Assembly (NCBI RefSeq): GCF_001441535.1
Contig: NZ_LMAU01000003.1
Span: forward strand, 248,001-312,000
Direction of reading: 5' to 3'
DNA length: 64,000 nucleotides
Source of the DNA: Tsuneonella troitsensis
Lineage (GTDB): Bacteria; Pseudomonadota; Alphaproteobacteria; Sphingomonadales; Sphingomonadaceae
How positions within the stretch are numbered: the stretch's first letter is position 1; the number at the start of each line of letters is the position of its first letter. Both the position numbers and the translations under genes were made by a program. Positions 19,235 to 28,845 of this stretch are shown piece by piece. The notes below the pieces were generated by a model that saw nothing but the letters and a program-made list of their open reading frames with translations, had not been told where the DNA came from and made no database searches.

Positions 19235-21940
19235 ATGACCATGATCAAGACGCGCACCGGATTCGCCGGCACGGCCCGATTCACCCTGCTTGCGGGGGCT
19301 GCCGCACTGGCGCTTCCCGGCATCGCCTACGCTCAGGATGCCGACGTCCAGGCGCAGGTCGACAGCGACGGGGACAACATCGAGGACGCTGGCGATTCGG
19401 ATACCGGCAACCAGATCATCGTCACCGCCACCAAGCGCGAACAGACCCTCCAGGAAACCCCGGTCGCCGTCAGCGTAACCACGGCAGAGACCATAGAGCG
19501 CGCGCAGATTCGCGACGTGTCCGATCTGGCCTCGGTCGTCCCCTCGCTTCGCGTTTCGCAGAGCCAGAGCCAGTTCGCCACGACCTACTCGATCCGCGGC
19601 TTCGGCACGAGCGGCAACAACCTGGGCCTCGAGCCTTCGGTCGCGATGTTCGTCGATGGCGTCTACCGCAGCCGCGCGATCGCGCAGATTTCCGACCTTC
19701 CCGACATCCAGCGCGTCGAAGTTCTGCGCGGCCCGCAGTCGACCCTGTTCGGCAAGAACGCCAGTGCCGGCGTGATCTCGATTGTCACGAAAGAGCCGAG
19801 CTTCGACTTCGGCGGCAGCATCGAAGCGACTTACGGCAACTACGATGCGATGGTCGCCAAGGGCTACCTCACCGGTCCGATCGGCGACGCGCTCGCCTTC
19901 TCGGTCGCCGCGGGCATCAACAAGCGCGATGGTTACGTGACGAACCTGTTCAATGGCGACGACGTCAACAACCGCGATCGCTGGTTCACGCGCGGACAGC
20001 TGATGTTCGAGCCGTCAGACACCTTCAAGTTCCGCCTGATTGGCGACTACGACAAGATCACCGAAAAGTGCTGCGCGGCATTCAACCTCCAGCGTTCGCC
20101 CGCCACTGCGGCGATCAACGCGATCGGTGGCCTGGTGAACCCGACGCCCTTCGATCCCGATGCCGATGTCGTCTATTCGGACGTCGTTCCGTTCAGCAAC
20201 GTGCGCAATTGGGGCGTTTCGGGCCAGGCCGACATCGAACTGGGTGCGCTTACGGTGACGTCGATCACCGCGTACCGCGACACAAAGCTCAACGCGAACC
20301 AGGACGTCGATTTCACCAGTGCCCGACTGGCGACCGGTGCGAACATCGGCCAGGCGCGGATCAAGACCTTTACTGAGGAACTGCGCGTCGCCTCCGACTT
20401 CGACGGTCCGCTGAACTTCCTGCTCGGCGCATATTACTTCAAGGAAAAGGCCCGCACCGCCGACCAGATCGTCTACGGCGCCGACTTCCGCAACTATGCC
20501 AACATCCTTGTCGGCGGCCCGATCACCAGCCCGCCGAACGACGCCGCCGTCGACAGCCTCGAGGCGACGATCACTGCCCTGACCGGGACCAACTACATCA
20601 ACCGGTTCTTCCAAGCTGGGCAGGGCTTCTTCAATGAGATGCGCCAGGACAACGAGTCCTACTCTCTGTTCGGCAACGTCGATTTCGAGATCACCGACGG
20701 CGTCACGTTCACGGTAGGTGCGAACTACACCAACGACTCGAAGGATATCGTCACCAATTCGAACAGCACCGACGTCTTCTCAGGCCTGAACCTGACCGCG
20801 ATCGGCCAGACGGCGATCACCCAGCAGGGCATCGCTTTGGGTGCCGGTCAGGCATTGGGCCTGGCTCCCGGAACGCTGGCGACCGCGGCGCAAGTCCAGA
20901 CGCTCATCGGCATCATTGGCCTCAACTCGTTCAACACCTTGATCGCCGGTCCGGCCGCTGCTTTCGCCGCCGCCAACGCCTCGAACCCGGCAGTGAACCC
21001 GTTGCTGGCACTGCGCCCGCTTCAGTTCCTCCCGCCGTTCCAGAATTGCCCGAACGCGGTGGAAGCCTGCAGTACGCGGGACGGCGACTGGAGCTGGACC
21101 GCACGTCTGGCCGCCGAACTGACCCCGACGCTCAACGCGTACGTAAGCTGGTCGACCGGCTACAAGGCGCCGAGCTTCAACCTGTCGCGTGACAGCCGTC
21201 CGACGGCGATCGATCGCACGGCCCTGATCACGCAGGGCATTGCGGTGACCAACCTGTCGGCGGGTTCGCGTTTTGCGGCAGCCGAGAACTCGGAAGTCTA
21301 CGAGCTCGGCCTCAAGGGCAACTGGGGCCTTGCCGCTGCGAACCTCACGGTCTTCCAGCAGTCGATCAAGAACTTCCAGACGAACGTGTTCACCGGAACC
21401 GGCTTCGCCCTCGGAAATGCCGAAAAGCAGTCGACTTTCGGCGTCGAGTTCGACGGCTACGTCCGCCCGACCGACGAACTGACCTTCAACCTCGCGATGA
21501 CCTATCTCGACCCGAAGTACGACGTGTACACCGGTTCGGTGTTCGGCGACGTCTCGGGGACCGAGATCGTCACCATCCCGAAGCTGTCGGCGGTCTTCGG
21601 CGCACAGTGGGACCAGGAACTCGGCAATGGCGACAACATCATCGCCCGCGCCGACTTCAGCTATGTGGCGCCCGTCCAGGCCGCCGAGGGCCTGGTGGCG
21701 TTCGGCAGCGTGGCGGCGAACCTTGCCGCAGCGCGCCCGTTCCGCAACGAAGTGCACGACCTCAACGCCTCGCTCACCTACGCGATGGACATGGGTCTGG
21801 AACTGTCGATCTGGGGCCGTAACCTGCTCAACGACCGGAACATCACCGGAATCTTCGATTCGACGGCGCAGACCGGTTCGGTATCCGGCTACACCAATAC
21901 GCCGCGCACTTATGGCGTGACGGGACGTTTCAAGTTCTGA
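19235..21940 (+). CDS. TonB-dependent receptor (901 aa)
   Basis: Outer-membrane receptor with a signal peptide ending near AYAQ (about residue 32), an Asp-rich linker (DSDGDNIEDAGDSDTGN), a TonB box (IIVTATKREQT), a plug domain (ETPVAVSVTTAETI, SIRGFGTSG, VEVLRGPQSTLFGKNASAGVIS) and a barrel ending in VTGRFKF. Such FecA/CirA-like receptors are abundant in sphingomonads and the ligand cannot be read from sequence. Two ATGs (19235 and 19241) compete; the second is 9 bases after AGGAG and may be the true one. The transcript ends at a strong terminator, so the gene appears monocistronic. Its length exceeds most such receptors because of long loops near residues 420-620. Confidence 0.93.
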   Translation: MTMIKTRTGFAGTARFTLLAGAAALALPGIAYAQDADVQAQVDSDGDNIEDAGDSDTGNQIIVTATKREQTLQETPVAVSVTTAETIERAQIRDVSDLASVVPSLRVSQSQSQFATTYSIRGFGTSGNNLGLEPSVAMFVDGVYRSRAIAQISDLPDIQRVEVLRGPQSTLFGKNASAGVISIVTKEPSFDFGGSIEATYGNYDAMVAKGYLTGPIGDALAFSVAAGINKRDGYVTNLFNGDDVNNRDRWFTRGQLMFEPSDTFKFRLIGDYDKITEKCCAAFNLQRSPATAAINAIGGLVNPTPFDPDADVVYSDVVPFSNVRNWGVSGQADIELGALTVTSITAYRDTKLNANQDVDFTSARLATGANIGQARIKTFTEELRVASDFDGPLNFLLGAYYFKEKARTADQIVYGADFRNYANILVGGPITSPPNDAAVDSLEATITALTGTNYINRFFQAGQGFFNEMRQDNESYSLFGNVDFEITDGVTFTVGANYTNDSKDIVTNSNSTDVFSGLNLTAIGQTAITQQGIALGAGQALGLAPGTLATAAQVQTLIGIIGLNSFNTLIAGPAAAFAAANASNPAVNPLLALRPLQFLPPFQNCPNAVEACSTRDGDWSWTARLAAELTPTLNAYVSWSTGYKAPSFNLSRDSRPTAIDRTALITQGIAVTNLSAGSRFAAAENSEVYELGLKGNWGLAAANLTVFQQSIKNFQTNVFTGTGFALGNAEKQSTFGVEFDGYVRPTDELTFNLAMTYLDPKYDVYTGSVFGDVSGTEIVTIPKLSAVFGAQWDQELGNGDNIIARADFSYVAPVQAAEGLVAFGSVAANLAAARPFRNEVHDLNASLTYAMDMGLELSIWGRNLLNDRNITGIFDSTAQTGSVSGYTNTPRTYGVTGRFKF

Positions 21941-21964
21941 TCCGACTGCTCAAGAGCAACGAAG

Positions 21965-21993
21965 AAGGGCCCCGTTCGCGGGGCCCTTTTTTT
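21965..21993 (+). terminator. Strong intrinsic terminator of the 901-aa TBDR gene
   Basis: A perfect 9-base stem, AAGGGCCCC opposite GGGGCCCTT, with a 6-base loop (GTTCGC) runs into seven T residues. It begins 25 bases after the stop codon. Confidence 0.93.
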
Positions 21994-22036
21994 GTGCGCT
22001 ATGCGGTTGGGACCGTTCGCAACCTGACCGTGACTG

Positions 22037-24547
22037 TCAGAGCGACCTCAGCGCCTGCGCGGGCTTGGCACGCAGCAGCGGGAGGGCCCCCGCCGTCGCG
22101 AATGCGAGGACCAGGCCGATACCAGCCGCCAGCACGCCGAGAACGGCACCCCAGGCCGGCAGCCACTCGAACTCGAACAGCTGGGTGACCACGAACCACG
22201 CCGCGCCGAGCCCAAGCGCGAGCGCCACGCCGGCCAACACCGCGGCGAGCGCCCCGTACTCTGCCAGCGCCAGCAACAGGACCTGCCGCCGGCTCGCGCC
22301 GAGCACGCGCAGGATGACGGTATCGTAGGTCCGCTGCGCGCGCGCGGCGGCGATCGCGCCAAGAAGCACGGCAAGACCGGCAAGCACCGCGACCGAAGCT
22401 GCCGCGAGTGTCGCCAGGCCGACCTGCGCCAGCAGGTCGCGTGCCTGGCGCAGGACCGGCCCGGTCTCGATCACGCTCGACGATGGAAATGCGCGTACCA
22501 GCGATTGGAGCAAGGCCCCCTTGCCCGCCTCGTCGGGCAGTTCCACTGTCGCGGCGAGGTTGTGGGGCGCATCGCTCAGCGTATTGGCGCTGAACACGAG
22601 CACGTAGTTGAAGCCCATCGTCTGCCAGTCGATCCGGCGCAGCGCGGCGATGCGTGCAGTCCGCTCCACGCCGAGCACGCCGATGGTGAGGTAATCGCCC
22701 ACGCCCAGGCCGATCGCTTCGGCGAGTTCCTCATCGATCGAGACGAGCGGCTCGCCGGTGTATCCTTCTGACCACCACTCGCCGTCGGTCACCGTGTTTC
22801 CTTCTGGCACGGTGTCCGAATAGGTCAGCCCGCGCTCGCCGCGCAGTGCCCAAGCGCCTTCGGGAAGGTTTTCGCCAAGCTCGGAAACGCGTGTCATCGC
22901 GTCCTTTGGTCCGTAGGCGAGGATCGCGCCACGCAGCGCGGGCACCGTGCGGACCTGCGATCCGGCGGCATCCTCGCCCACCAGTCGGCGGAACTCCGCC
23001 TCGCGGTCCTTGGGCAGGTCGAGCACGAAGTAATCCGGGGCCTCGGCAGGCACGCGCTTGGCGACCGTGCCGTCGATGCTGGTCTGCACCGCTGCGAGCA
23101 GGACGAACGCGGCAAGGCCGAAGCCGAGCGCCGTGACAAGCGTGCCGGTCGCCGCGCCGGGCCGGTGAAGATTGGCAAGCGCCGCCCGCCAGAGCGGGTC
23201 GCGGGGGCGAGGCAGGGAGGCGGCGCCCTTGCGGATTGCCCAACCGAGCAGGGCCAGAAGCGCCAGTGCTCCGGCCGCTCCCGCGAGGAAACCGGCGGTC
23301 AGCAGTGGCTGCCGCGCCGTGCCGAGCGCCAGCGCGACGATCGCGGCCAGTCCCAGCAGCACGGGAATGAGGGCGGCCTTGTCCCGCGCCAGCGGGCTCA
23401 CGCGCTCGCGCATCAGCGCCATCGCCGGGAAGTGGCGCGCGCGAACCAGCGGCGGAGCGGCAAACACCAGTGCGACCAGCAACCCGTAGGCAAGCGAGGT
23501 CGCCAGCGCGCCTGGCGCAAATGCAATACCGCTGCCCACCGGGAGCAGGCCCTCCAGCGCGCTGGCGAGAAGCGGCGTCACCGCCACGCCCACCGCGATC
23601 CCCGCCAGGCTGCCGACGAGCGCCGCTGCCCCGATCTCGAGCGCGTAGATCTTGGCGATGTCGCCGCTCGTGGCGCCGAGCACCTTGAGCGTCGCGATGC
23701 CCTGTCGCCGCGCGTCGAGATACGACGACACGCCGCCGCCGATCCCGATCCCGGCGATCACCAGCGCCGCGAGTCCGACGAGCGTGAGGAACTCGCCCAT
23801 GCGGCCGACGAAGCGGTCGGCCCCCGGCGCGCCGCGGTCGCGGGTGCGGATCTCGAACCCGGCGTTGGGGAACTGCGCCTTGAGCGCGTCCTCCGCCTCC
23901 TGTGCGTCGCGCTCGACATCGAACTTCACGTTGGTCCGCGCGCGATACATGGCCCCCGGCGCGGTGAGGCCGGCGGATGCCGGCACGTCGCTGCGGACGA
24001 TCACGGTCGGGCCGAGTTGGAACCCTTCGCCCAGCCGGTCGGGTTCGACAACGAGAATGCCGCCGACGGTCAGGCGCGTGGTGCCCACCGAGAACGCATC
24101 GCCCGGCGCCACGCCCAGCCGGTCCGCCGCGCCCTGGGCGACCCACGCCTGCCCTTCGGCAGGAGCGCCGATCGCCTTGCTGCCGACCAGCGTCGCGGTG
24201 CCGTATAGCGGCCAGTTGTCGTCGACGGCCTTGAGCTCGACCGGCGCGGCGGCGGTTCCGGTCGTCGCCATCGCCTGCATCCGCGAGCCTTGGGAGACGG
24301 TTCCGAGCGCATCGAGCGCGGCGCGTTCCTCCGGGTTCAAGGCGCGCTGCCAGAGCGATACCTGGAGGTCCCCGCCCAGGAACTCGCGCCCGCGTTCTTC
24401 CAGCTGCTGCTCAATCGTGCCGGTCAGGGTGCCGATCGCGGCGAGCGCGCCGGTGCCCAGGAACAGGCACACCAGCAGCAATCGCAGGCCGCGAAAGCGG
24501 GCCGAAAGGTCGCGGCGCGCGATGCGCCAGGCGGCTGCCCAGGTCAT
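22037..24547 (-). CDS. ABC transporter permease, FtsX/YbbP type
   Basis: An 836-aa inner-membrane protein with an N-terminal helix (LRLLLVCLFLGTGALAAIG), a large periplasmic domain and two FtsX-type four-helix modules (around residues 250-440 and 710-830), the layout of E. coli YbbP. With the ATPase gene 10 bases upstream it forms an exporter or lipid/lipoprotein-handling complex of the MacB/LolCDE superfamily; substrate is unknown. The same set (ybbA-ybbP divergent from tesA) occurs in E. coli, which supports the assignment. The start MTWAAAWRIARRDLSARFRG is clear. Confidence 0.92.
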   Translation of the reverse strand: MTWAAAWRIARRDLSARFRGLRLLLVCLFLGTGALAAIGTLTGTIEQQLEERGREFLGGDLQVSLWQRALNPEERAALDALGTVSQGSRMQAMATTGTAAAPVELKAVDDNWPLYGTATLVGSKAIGAPAEGQAWVAQGAADRLGVAPGDAFSVGTTRLTVGGILVVEPDRLGEGFQLGPTVIVRSDVPASAGLTAPGAMYRARTNVKFDVERDAQEAEDALKAQFPNAGFEIRTRDRGAPGADRFVGRMGEFLTLVGLAALVIAGIGIGGGVSSYLDARRQGIATLKVLGATSGDIAKIYALEIGAAALVGSLAGIAVGVAVTPLLASALEGLLPVGSGIAFAPGALATSLAYGLLVALVFAAPPLVRARHFPAMALMRERVSPLARDKAALIPVLLGLAAIVALALGTARQPLLTAGFLAGAAGALALLALLGWAIRKGAASLPRPRDPLWRAALANLHRPGAATGTLVTALGFGLAAFVLLAAVQTSIDGTVAKRVPAEAPDYFVLDLPKDREAEFRRLVGEDAAGSQVRTVPALRGAILAYGPKDAMTRVSELGENLPEGAWALRGERGLTYSDTVPEGNTVTDGEWWSEGYTGEPLVSIDEELAEAIGLGVGDYLTIGVLGVERTARIAALRRIDWQTMGFNYVLVFSANTLSDAPHNLAATVELPDEAGKGALLQSLVRAFPSSSVIETGPVLRQARDLLAQVGLATLAAASVAVLAGLAVLLGAIAAARAQRTYDTVILRVLGASRRQVLLLALAEYGALAAVLAGVALALGLGAAWFVVTQLFEFEWLPAWGAVLGVLAAGIGLVLAFATAGALPLLRAKPAQALRSL

Positions 24548-24557
24548 GCGGGGCAGC

Positions 24558-25247
24558 TCACTTCGACACGTCGCTCGCGATGCGGCCGTCGCCGATGGTG
24601 ATCACCCGTCCGCAGCGCGCGGCGAGTTCGGCGTCGTGGGTGATGACCAACAACGTGGCGCCGGTCTCGGTCCCTTGCGCGAACAGCAGGTCGATGATCG
24701 CGTGGCCGGTCGCGGCGTCGAGGTTGCCGGTCGGCTCGTCGGCGAAGATCAGTGGCGGTCGCGGGGCGGTGGCTCGCGCTATGGCGACGCGCTGCTGCTC
24801 CCCGCCCGAAAGCTGCGAGGGATAGTGATCGAGCCGGTGGCCGAGGCCGACCGCCGCCAGCTCCGCTGCGGCCCGCTCGCGCGCGTCGTCCATCCCGGCC
24901 AGTTCCATAGGTGTGGCGACGTTCTCGACTGCGGTCATCGTGGGCAGCAGATGGAACGCCTGCAGCACGATGCCGATGCGTCCCCGTCGCGCTAACGCAA
25001 GGCCGTCCTCGTCCATGCCCGAGAAATCGGCGCCCGCGACGGTGAGCGACCCCGATGTCGCCCGCTCGAGTCCGGTCAGCACCGCCATCAGGCTGGACTT
25101 GCCGGACCCCGAGGGGCCGAGCAGCGCGACGACCTCTCCGGGCATCACGTCAAGGTCGATACCCTTGAGGATTTCGACCGGGGCCGTTTGGGTCCCGAGG
25201 GTCAGGGTCAGGTTTCGGGCGGAAATCGCCGGGGAGGGGCTTGTCAC
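24558..25247 (-). CDS. ABC transporter ATP-binding protein, YbbA/LolD type
   Basis: A 229-aa ATPase with Walker A GPSGSGKSS, Q-loop, signature LSGGEQQR, Walker B LIFADEPTGNLD and the switch His in VITHD. It partners the YbbP-like permease that follows. The start is uncertain: the GTG at 25247 gives the usual family length, while an ATG at 25292 adds 15 residues and would leave only 13 bases to the divergent esterase start. Neither has a good Shine-Dalgarno sequence. Divergent arrangement with the TesA-like esterase gene mirrors enterobacterial ybbA/tesA. Confidence 0.92.
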   Translation of the reverse strand: MTSPSPAISARNLTLTLGTQTAPVEILKGIDLDVMPGEVVALLGPSGSGKSSLMAVLTGLERATSGSLTVAGADFSGMDEDGLALARRGRIGIVLQAFHLLPTMTAVENVATPMELAGMDDARERAAAELAAVGLGHRLDHYPSQLSGGEQQRVAIARATAPRPPLIFADEPTGNLDAATGHAIIDLLFAQGTETGATLLVITHDAELAARCGRVITIGDGRIASDVSK

Positions 25248-25305
25248 ATCGGTGCGATGGCATAGCTGGGGAGAGGCGGCAACATCTGGCATGGGAGTAG
25301 GTACG

Positions 25306-26019
25306 ATGGGCAAGCGCTGGTGGATGCTTCTGGGCGCGACGGCGCTGCTTGCCGGTTGCCAGGGCGAAGCGCCCGCACCCGATGCCGCCGCCGCTCCCGG
25401 CGCGGCCGCAACCGCATCTCCCCCAGTGACCAACCAGGTGACCGGTCCCGAAGTGCGCGTGCTGGCGTTCGGCGATTCGCTGTTCGCCGGCTATGGCCTG
25501 TCCAGCGCCGACCAGTCCTATCCCGCCAGGCTCGAGGCCGCCTTGCGCGCGGACGGGCGCAACGTGCGCGTCGCCAACGCAGGCGTCTCGGGCGATACGA
25601 CCGCGGCAGGCCGCCAAAGGTTCGTCTTCACCCTCGACAGCCAGCCGCAGGCGCCGGACCTCGTTATCATCGAGCTGGGCGGCAACGACCTGTTGCGCGG
25701 TCTGCCGCCGGAACAGACCCGCGCCAACCTTGCGGCGATGCTCGACGAGCTGAAGACACGCGGCATCCCGGCGGTGCTCTACGGGCTGCAGGCTCCGCCC
25801 AACTACGGGGCGGAGTGGCAGGCCCAATTCGACGCGATCTTCCCCGATCTCGCCCGGGAGTACGGCGCTACGCTGGTTCCGTTCGTGACCGAGGAGGTCT
25901 TCACGGATCCCGCGATGCTGCAATCGGACCGCATCCACCCGACGGCGCAGGGCGTCGAAGTCCTGGTATCCGCCACGGCGGACGCGGTTGCGAAGGCATT
26001 GCCGGCGCCGACTAGCTAA
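25306..26019 (+). CDS. tesA: TesA-type SGNH esterase/lysophospholipase
   Basis: A 237-aa lipoprotein: MGKRWWMLLGATALLAGC gives a lipobox Cys at residue 18, then an Ala/Pro-rich linker. The SGNH blocks are intact: FGDSLFAGYG (nucleophile Ser), GVSGDT (Gly), ELGGNDLLRG (Asn) and DRIHPTAQG (Asp and His). TesA-like enzymes hydrolyse acyl-CoA thioesters, lysophospholipids and short esters in the periplasm. The ATG at 25306 is preferred because it opens the lipoprotein signal directly; an in-frame ATG five codons earlier is possible. Divergent from the YbbA/YbbP-like transporter. Confidence 0.92.
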   Translation: MGKRWWMLLGATALLAGCQGEAPAPDAAAAPGAAATASPPVTNQVTGPEVRVLAFGDSLFAGYGLSSADQSYPARLEAALRADGRNVRVANAGVSGDTTAAGRQRFVFTLDSQPQAPDLVIIELGGNDLLRGLPPEQTRANLAAMLDELKTRGIPAVLYGLQAPPNYGAEWQAQFDAIFPDLAREYGATLVPFVTEEVFTDPAMLQSDRIHPTAQGVEVLVSATADAVAKALPAPTS

Positions 26020-26034
26020 ACAACGATCAGTCTC

Positions 26035-26059
26035 GGAACGGGCACAGCCCGCAACCGTC
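26035..26059 (+). promoter_or_regulatory. Candidate EcfG-type stress promoter for the catalase gene
   Basis: GGAAC-N16-CGTC closely fits the alphaproteobacterial general-stress sigma factor consensus (GGAAC-N16/17-CGTT), with one deviation in the -10 element. It ends 41 bases before the catalase ATG. KatE-type catalases are frequent EcfG targets, which makes the match more credible. Confidence 0.6.
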
Positions 26060-26100
26060 TCTCTCCTGAGTTTCCCTCGCACAATTCAGGAGCGCCGCGC

Positions 26101-28221
26101 ATGGCCCAGAAAAAGAACGATCGCAGTCCTGCAGGCTCCAACGCTGATTACGCCGGGGGCGAAGCCTTCGCATCGTCGCGGGGCGAGGGCGGCGAAACGC
26201 ACCACCAGGTGGACGCCAAGGGCGGCCATGACGACGGCAACGCCCACCTGACGACGAACCAGGGCATCCGCGTATCGGACAACCAGAACAGCCTGAAATC
26301 GGGCGCGCGCGGCCCGGTGCTGCTCGAAGACTTCGTCCTGCGCGAAAAGATTTTTCACTTCGATCACGAGCGGATTCCCGAACGCATCGTCCACGCGCGC
26401 GGGAGCGCGGCACACGGCACTTTCACCTGCACAAAGGCGATCCCCAACCTGACCCGTGCGGCGCCCTTCCAGAAGAAAGGCAAGAAGACGCCGGTCTTCA
26501 CGCGCTTCTCGACGGTGGCAGGCGGTGCAGGCAGCGTCGATACCCCGCGCGACGTACGCGGCTTCGCGGTCAAGTTCTACACCGACGAAGGCAACTGGGA
26601 CCTGGTCGGCAACAACATTCCGGTGTTCTTCATTCAGGACGCGATCAAGTTTCCCGACCTGATCCACAGCGTGAAGATGGAAGCGGATCGCGGCTATCCC
26701 CAAGCCGCGTCGGCCCACGATACTTTCTGGGACTTCGTCAGCCTGATGCCCGAGACCATGCACATGGTCATGTGGGCGATGAGCGACCGGACCCTCCCGC
26801 GTTCGCTGCGCATGATGGAAGGCTTCGGCATCCACACGTTCCGGCTGGTCAATGCGCAGGGAAAGAGCACGTTCTGCAAGTTCCACTGGAAGCCGGTACT
26901 CGGCATGCAGTCCACCTGCTGGGACGAGGCGGTCAAGATCGCGGGCGCTGACCCGGACTATCATCGCCGCGATCTTTTCGAAGCGATCGACGGCGGAGAT
27001 TTCCCGGCTTGGGAACTTGGTATCCAGACCTTCGACGAGGAATTCGCCCGCGCGCAACCCTACGACGTGCTCGACTCGACCAAGCTGATCCCGGAAGAAC
27101 TCTGCCCGGTCGAGATCATCGGGCGGATGGAACTCAATCGCAATCCCGCGAACTTCTTCGCCGAGACCGAGCAGGTCGCCTTTTGCCCGGGCAACGTCGT
27201 GCCCGGGATCGATTTCACCGCCGATCCGCTACTCCAGGGACGGCTGTTCAGTTATCTCGACACCCAATTGAAGCGCCTGGGATCGACCAACTTCCACCAG
27301 CTGCCGATCAACGCGCCCAAATGCCCGATGCAAAATTTCCAGCGCGACGGGCACATGCAGATGGCGGTCCCAGAAGGCCGGGCCAATTACGAACCCAACA
27401 GCCTCGCCCAGGCAGGGGAGGACGGCGGCCCGCGCGAATGTCCCGAGACAGGTTTCACCAGCTTCGCCGCGCAGGACGTGGTGAGCGAAAGCGGTGACAA
27501 GCTTCGCGTCCGGCCGGAACTGTTCGCCGATCACTACAGCCAGGCTCGTCTGTTCTACCGGTCGCAGACCGAGAACGAACAGGCGCACATCGCCAGTGCG
27601 ATCGTGTTCGAGCTGAGCAAGGTCATGCTCGAGCACGTTCGTGTGCGGGTGGTCGCCCGCCTGCGCAATATCGATGAGGACCTGGCAACCCGCGTTGCCG
27701 AAGGCCTCGCGATGGACCTGCCGGCAAAGACGCCCGCGGCCCGGGAGCCGATCGACATGACCGCAAGCGCTGCCTTGTCGATCCAGAAGAATGCCAAGCC
27801 CGTCCTCGACGGTCGCAAGGTTGCGGTCCTGTTTGGCGAGCACAGCGACCAGAAGGACCTCGACGACCTCGAGGGCGCGATCGAAAAGGCCGGGGGCACC
27901 GCCTTCTTCATCGCTCCCAAGATCGGCCTTGGCGCTGATGGACAGCTCGCGGGCAGTCCCTCGGTCCTGTTCGATGCGGTCGCACTCGTTCTAACCAAGG
28001 ACGATGCGGCTGAGATGGCCAAGGACGGTGCCGCGGTGCAGTTTGTCATGGATGCATTCGGCCACCTCAAGGCGATCGGAGCTACGAAGGCGGCCCAGCC
28101 ATTGCTCGACAAGGTCGGCGTCGCTGCCGACGACGGGGTGACCGACCTCGGTGCAGCATTTGTGAAGGCGGCCGCGCAGCGATTCTACGATCGCGAACCC
28201 AAGGTGCGCGTGATCGCCTGA
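26101..28221 (+). CDS. katE: Large-subunit (clade 2) catalase
   Basis: A 706-aa monofunctional haem catalase that disproportionates hydrogen peroxide. Residues 1-60 are a hydrophilic extension; the catalytic His98 lies in [12 protein letters not shown], the conserved Asn in [17 protein letters not shown], and the haem-ligand Tyr in RLFSYLDTQ. After the core, residues 570-700 form the flavodoxin/DJ-1-like C-terminal domain ([13 protein letters not shown]) that marks the large HPII type. An AGGAG site precedes the ATG by 8 bases and is part of a perfect 7-base inverted repeat. A candidate EcfG promoter upstream suggests stationary-phase or general stress induction. Confidence 0.96.
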   Translation: MAQKKNDRSPAGSNADYAGGEAFASSRGEGGETHHQVDAKGGHDDGNAHLTTNQGIRVSDNQNSLKSGARGPVLLEDFVLREKIFHFDHERIPERIVHARGSAAHGTFTCTKAIPNLTRAAPFQKKGKKTPVFTRFSTVAGGAGSVDTPRDVRGFAVKFYTDEGNWDLVGNNIPVFFIQDAIKFPDLIHSVKMEADRGYPQAASAHDTFWDFVSLMPETMHMVMWAMSDRTLPRSLRMMEGFGIHTFRLVNAQGKSTFCKFHWKPVLGMQSTCWDEAVKIAGADPDYHRRDLFEAIDGGDFPAWELGIQTFDEEFARAQPYDVLDSTKLIPEELCPVEIIGRMELNRNPANFFAETEQVAFCPGNVVPGIDFTADPLLQGRLFSYLDTQLKRLGSTNFHQLPINAPKCPMQNFQRDGHMQMAVPEGRANYEPNSLAQAGEDGGPRECPETGFTSFAAQDVVSESGDKLRVRPELFADHYSQARLFYRSQTENEQAHIASAIVFELSKVMLEHVRVRVVARLRNIDEDLATRVAEGLAMDLPAKTPAAREPIDMTASAALSIQKNAKPVLDGRKVAVLFGEHSDQKDLDDLEGAIEKAGGTAFFIAPKIGLGADGQLAGSPSVLFDAVALVLTKDDAAEMAKDGAAVQFVMDAFGHLKAIGATKAAQPLLDKVGVAADDGVTDLGAAFVKAAAQRFYDREPKVRVIA

Positions 28222-28242
28222 TGCGCTAGGGAAGGCCGGGCA

Positions 28243-28845
28243 ATGCACCTGACCTTCCCTGCCATCCTCGTCGCCGCGCGCCCGCATGGTGAGACGGCGG
28301 TGATTACCCGGGTCCTTAGCGAGGAATACGGGTTGGTCGCCGGCTACGTGGCCGGAGGTCGCGGGCGGGTGCTGCGGCCGGTGGTGATCCCCGGGAACCG
28401 GGTCGCGGTGGAGCTTGCGGCGAAAAGCGACAGTCAACTTCCGTTCCTGCGCCTAGAACTCGTCGAGAGCCGGGGTCCGTGGCTGGGCGAGCCGCTTGCT
28501 GCCAGTGCGATCGCGTGGGTGACCACGCTCACCGCGCTGGTCCTGCCGGAACGCAATGCCTATGCTTCGCTCTACAGCGCGCTGGGGGCGACCCTCGACG
28601 CCATCTGCCACGCCCCTTCCGCGCGGGGATGGTTGCGGGGGCTGGTCGGATACGAATCGCTGCTGCTCCGCGAGCTCGGGTACGGCGGCGCGCCCCCACC
28701 CGCCGAAGCTGACCTTGACGCGCTCCTGCAAATGTTTGCCCGAACCGCCGCTCCGCTCGAGCGCTACCTGCTTGTCGACCGGAAGGGCGATGGTATGGCC
28801 CTGCGCGCCATGCTGGGCGAGCGTCTGGAGAAGTTGAGGGCATGA
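28243..28845 (+). CDS. recO: DNA repair protein RecO (short form)
   Basis: A 200-aa protein with the RecO OB-fold start ([38 protein letters not shown]) and the helical domain ([41 protein letters not shown]). RecO loads RecA on SSB-coated DNA with RecR. It is about 40 residues shorter than E. coli RecO and lacks the C-terminal cysteine cluster seen in many homologues; this shortness is typical for sphingomonads. Its stop codon overlaps the leuB start by four bases (ATGA), so the two are coupled. Confidence 0.9.
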   Translation: MHLTFPAILVAARPHGETAVITRVLSEEYGLVAGYVAGGRGRVLRPVVIPGNRVAVELAAKSDSQLPFLRLELVESRGPWLGEPLAASAIAWVTTLTALVLPERNAYASLYSALGATLDAICHAPSARGWLRGLVGYESLLLRELGYGGAPPPAEADLDALLQMFARTAAPLERYLLVDRKGDGMALRAMLGERLEKLRA

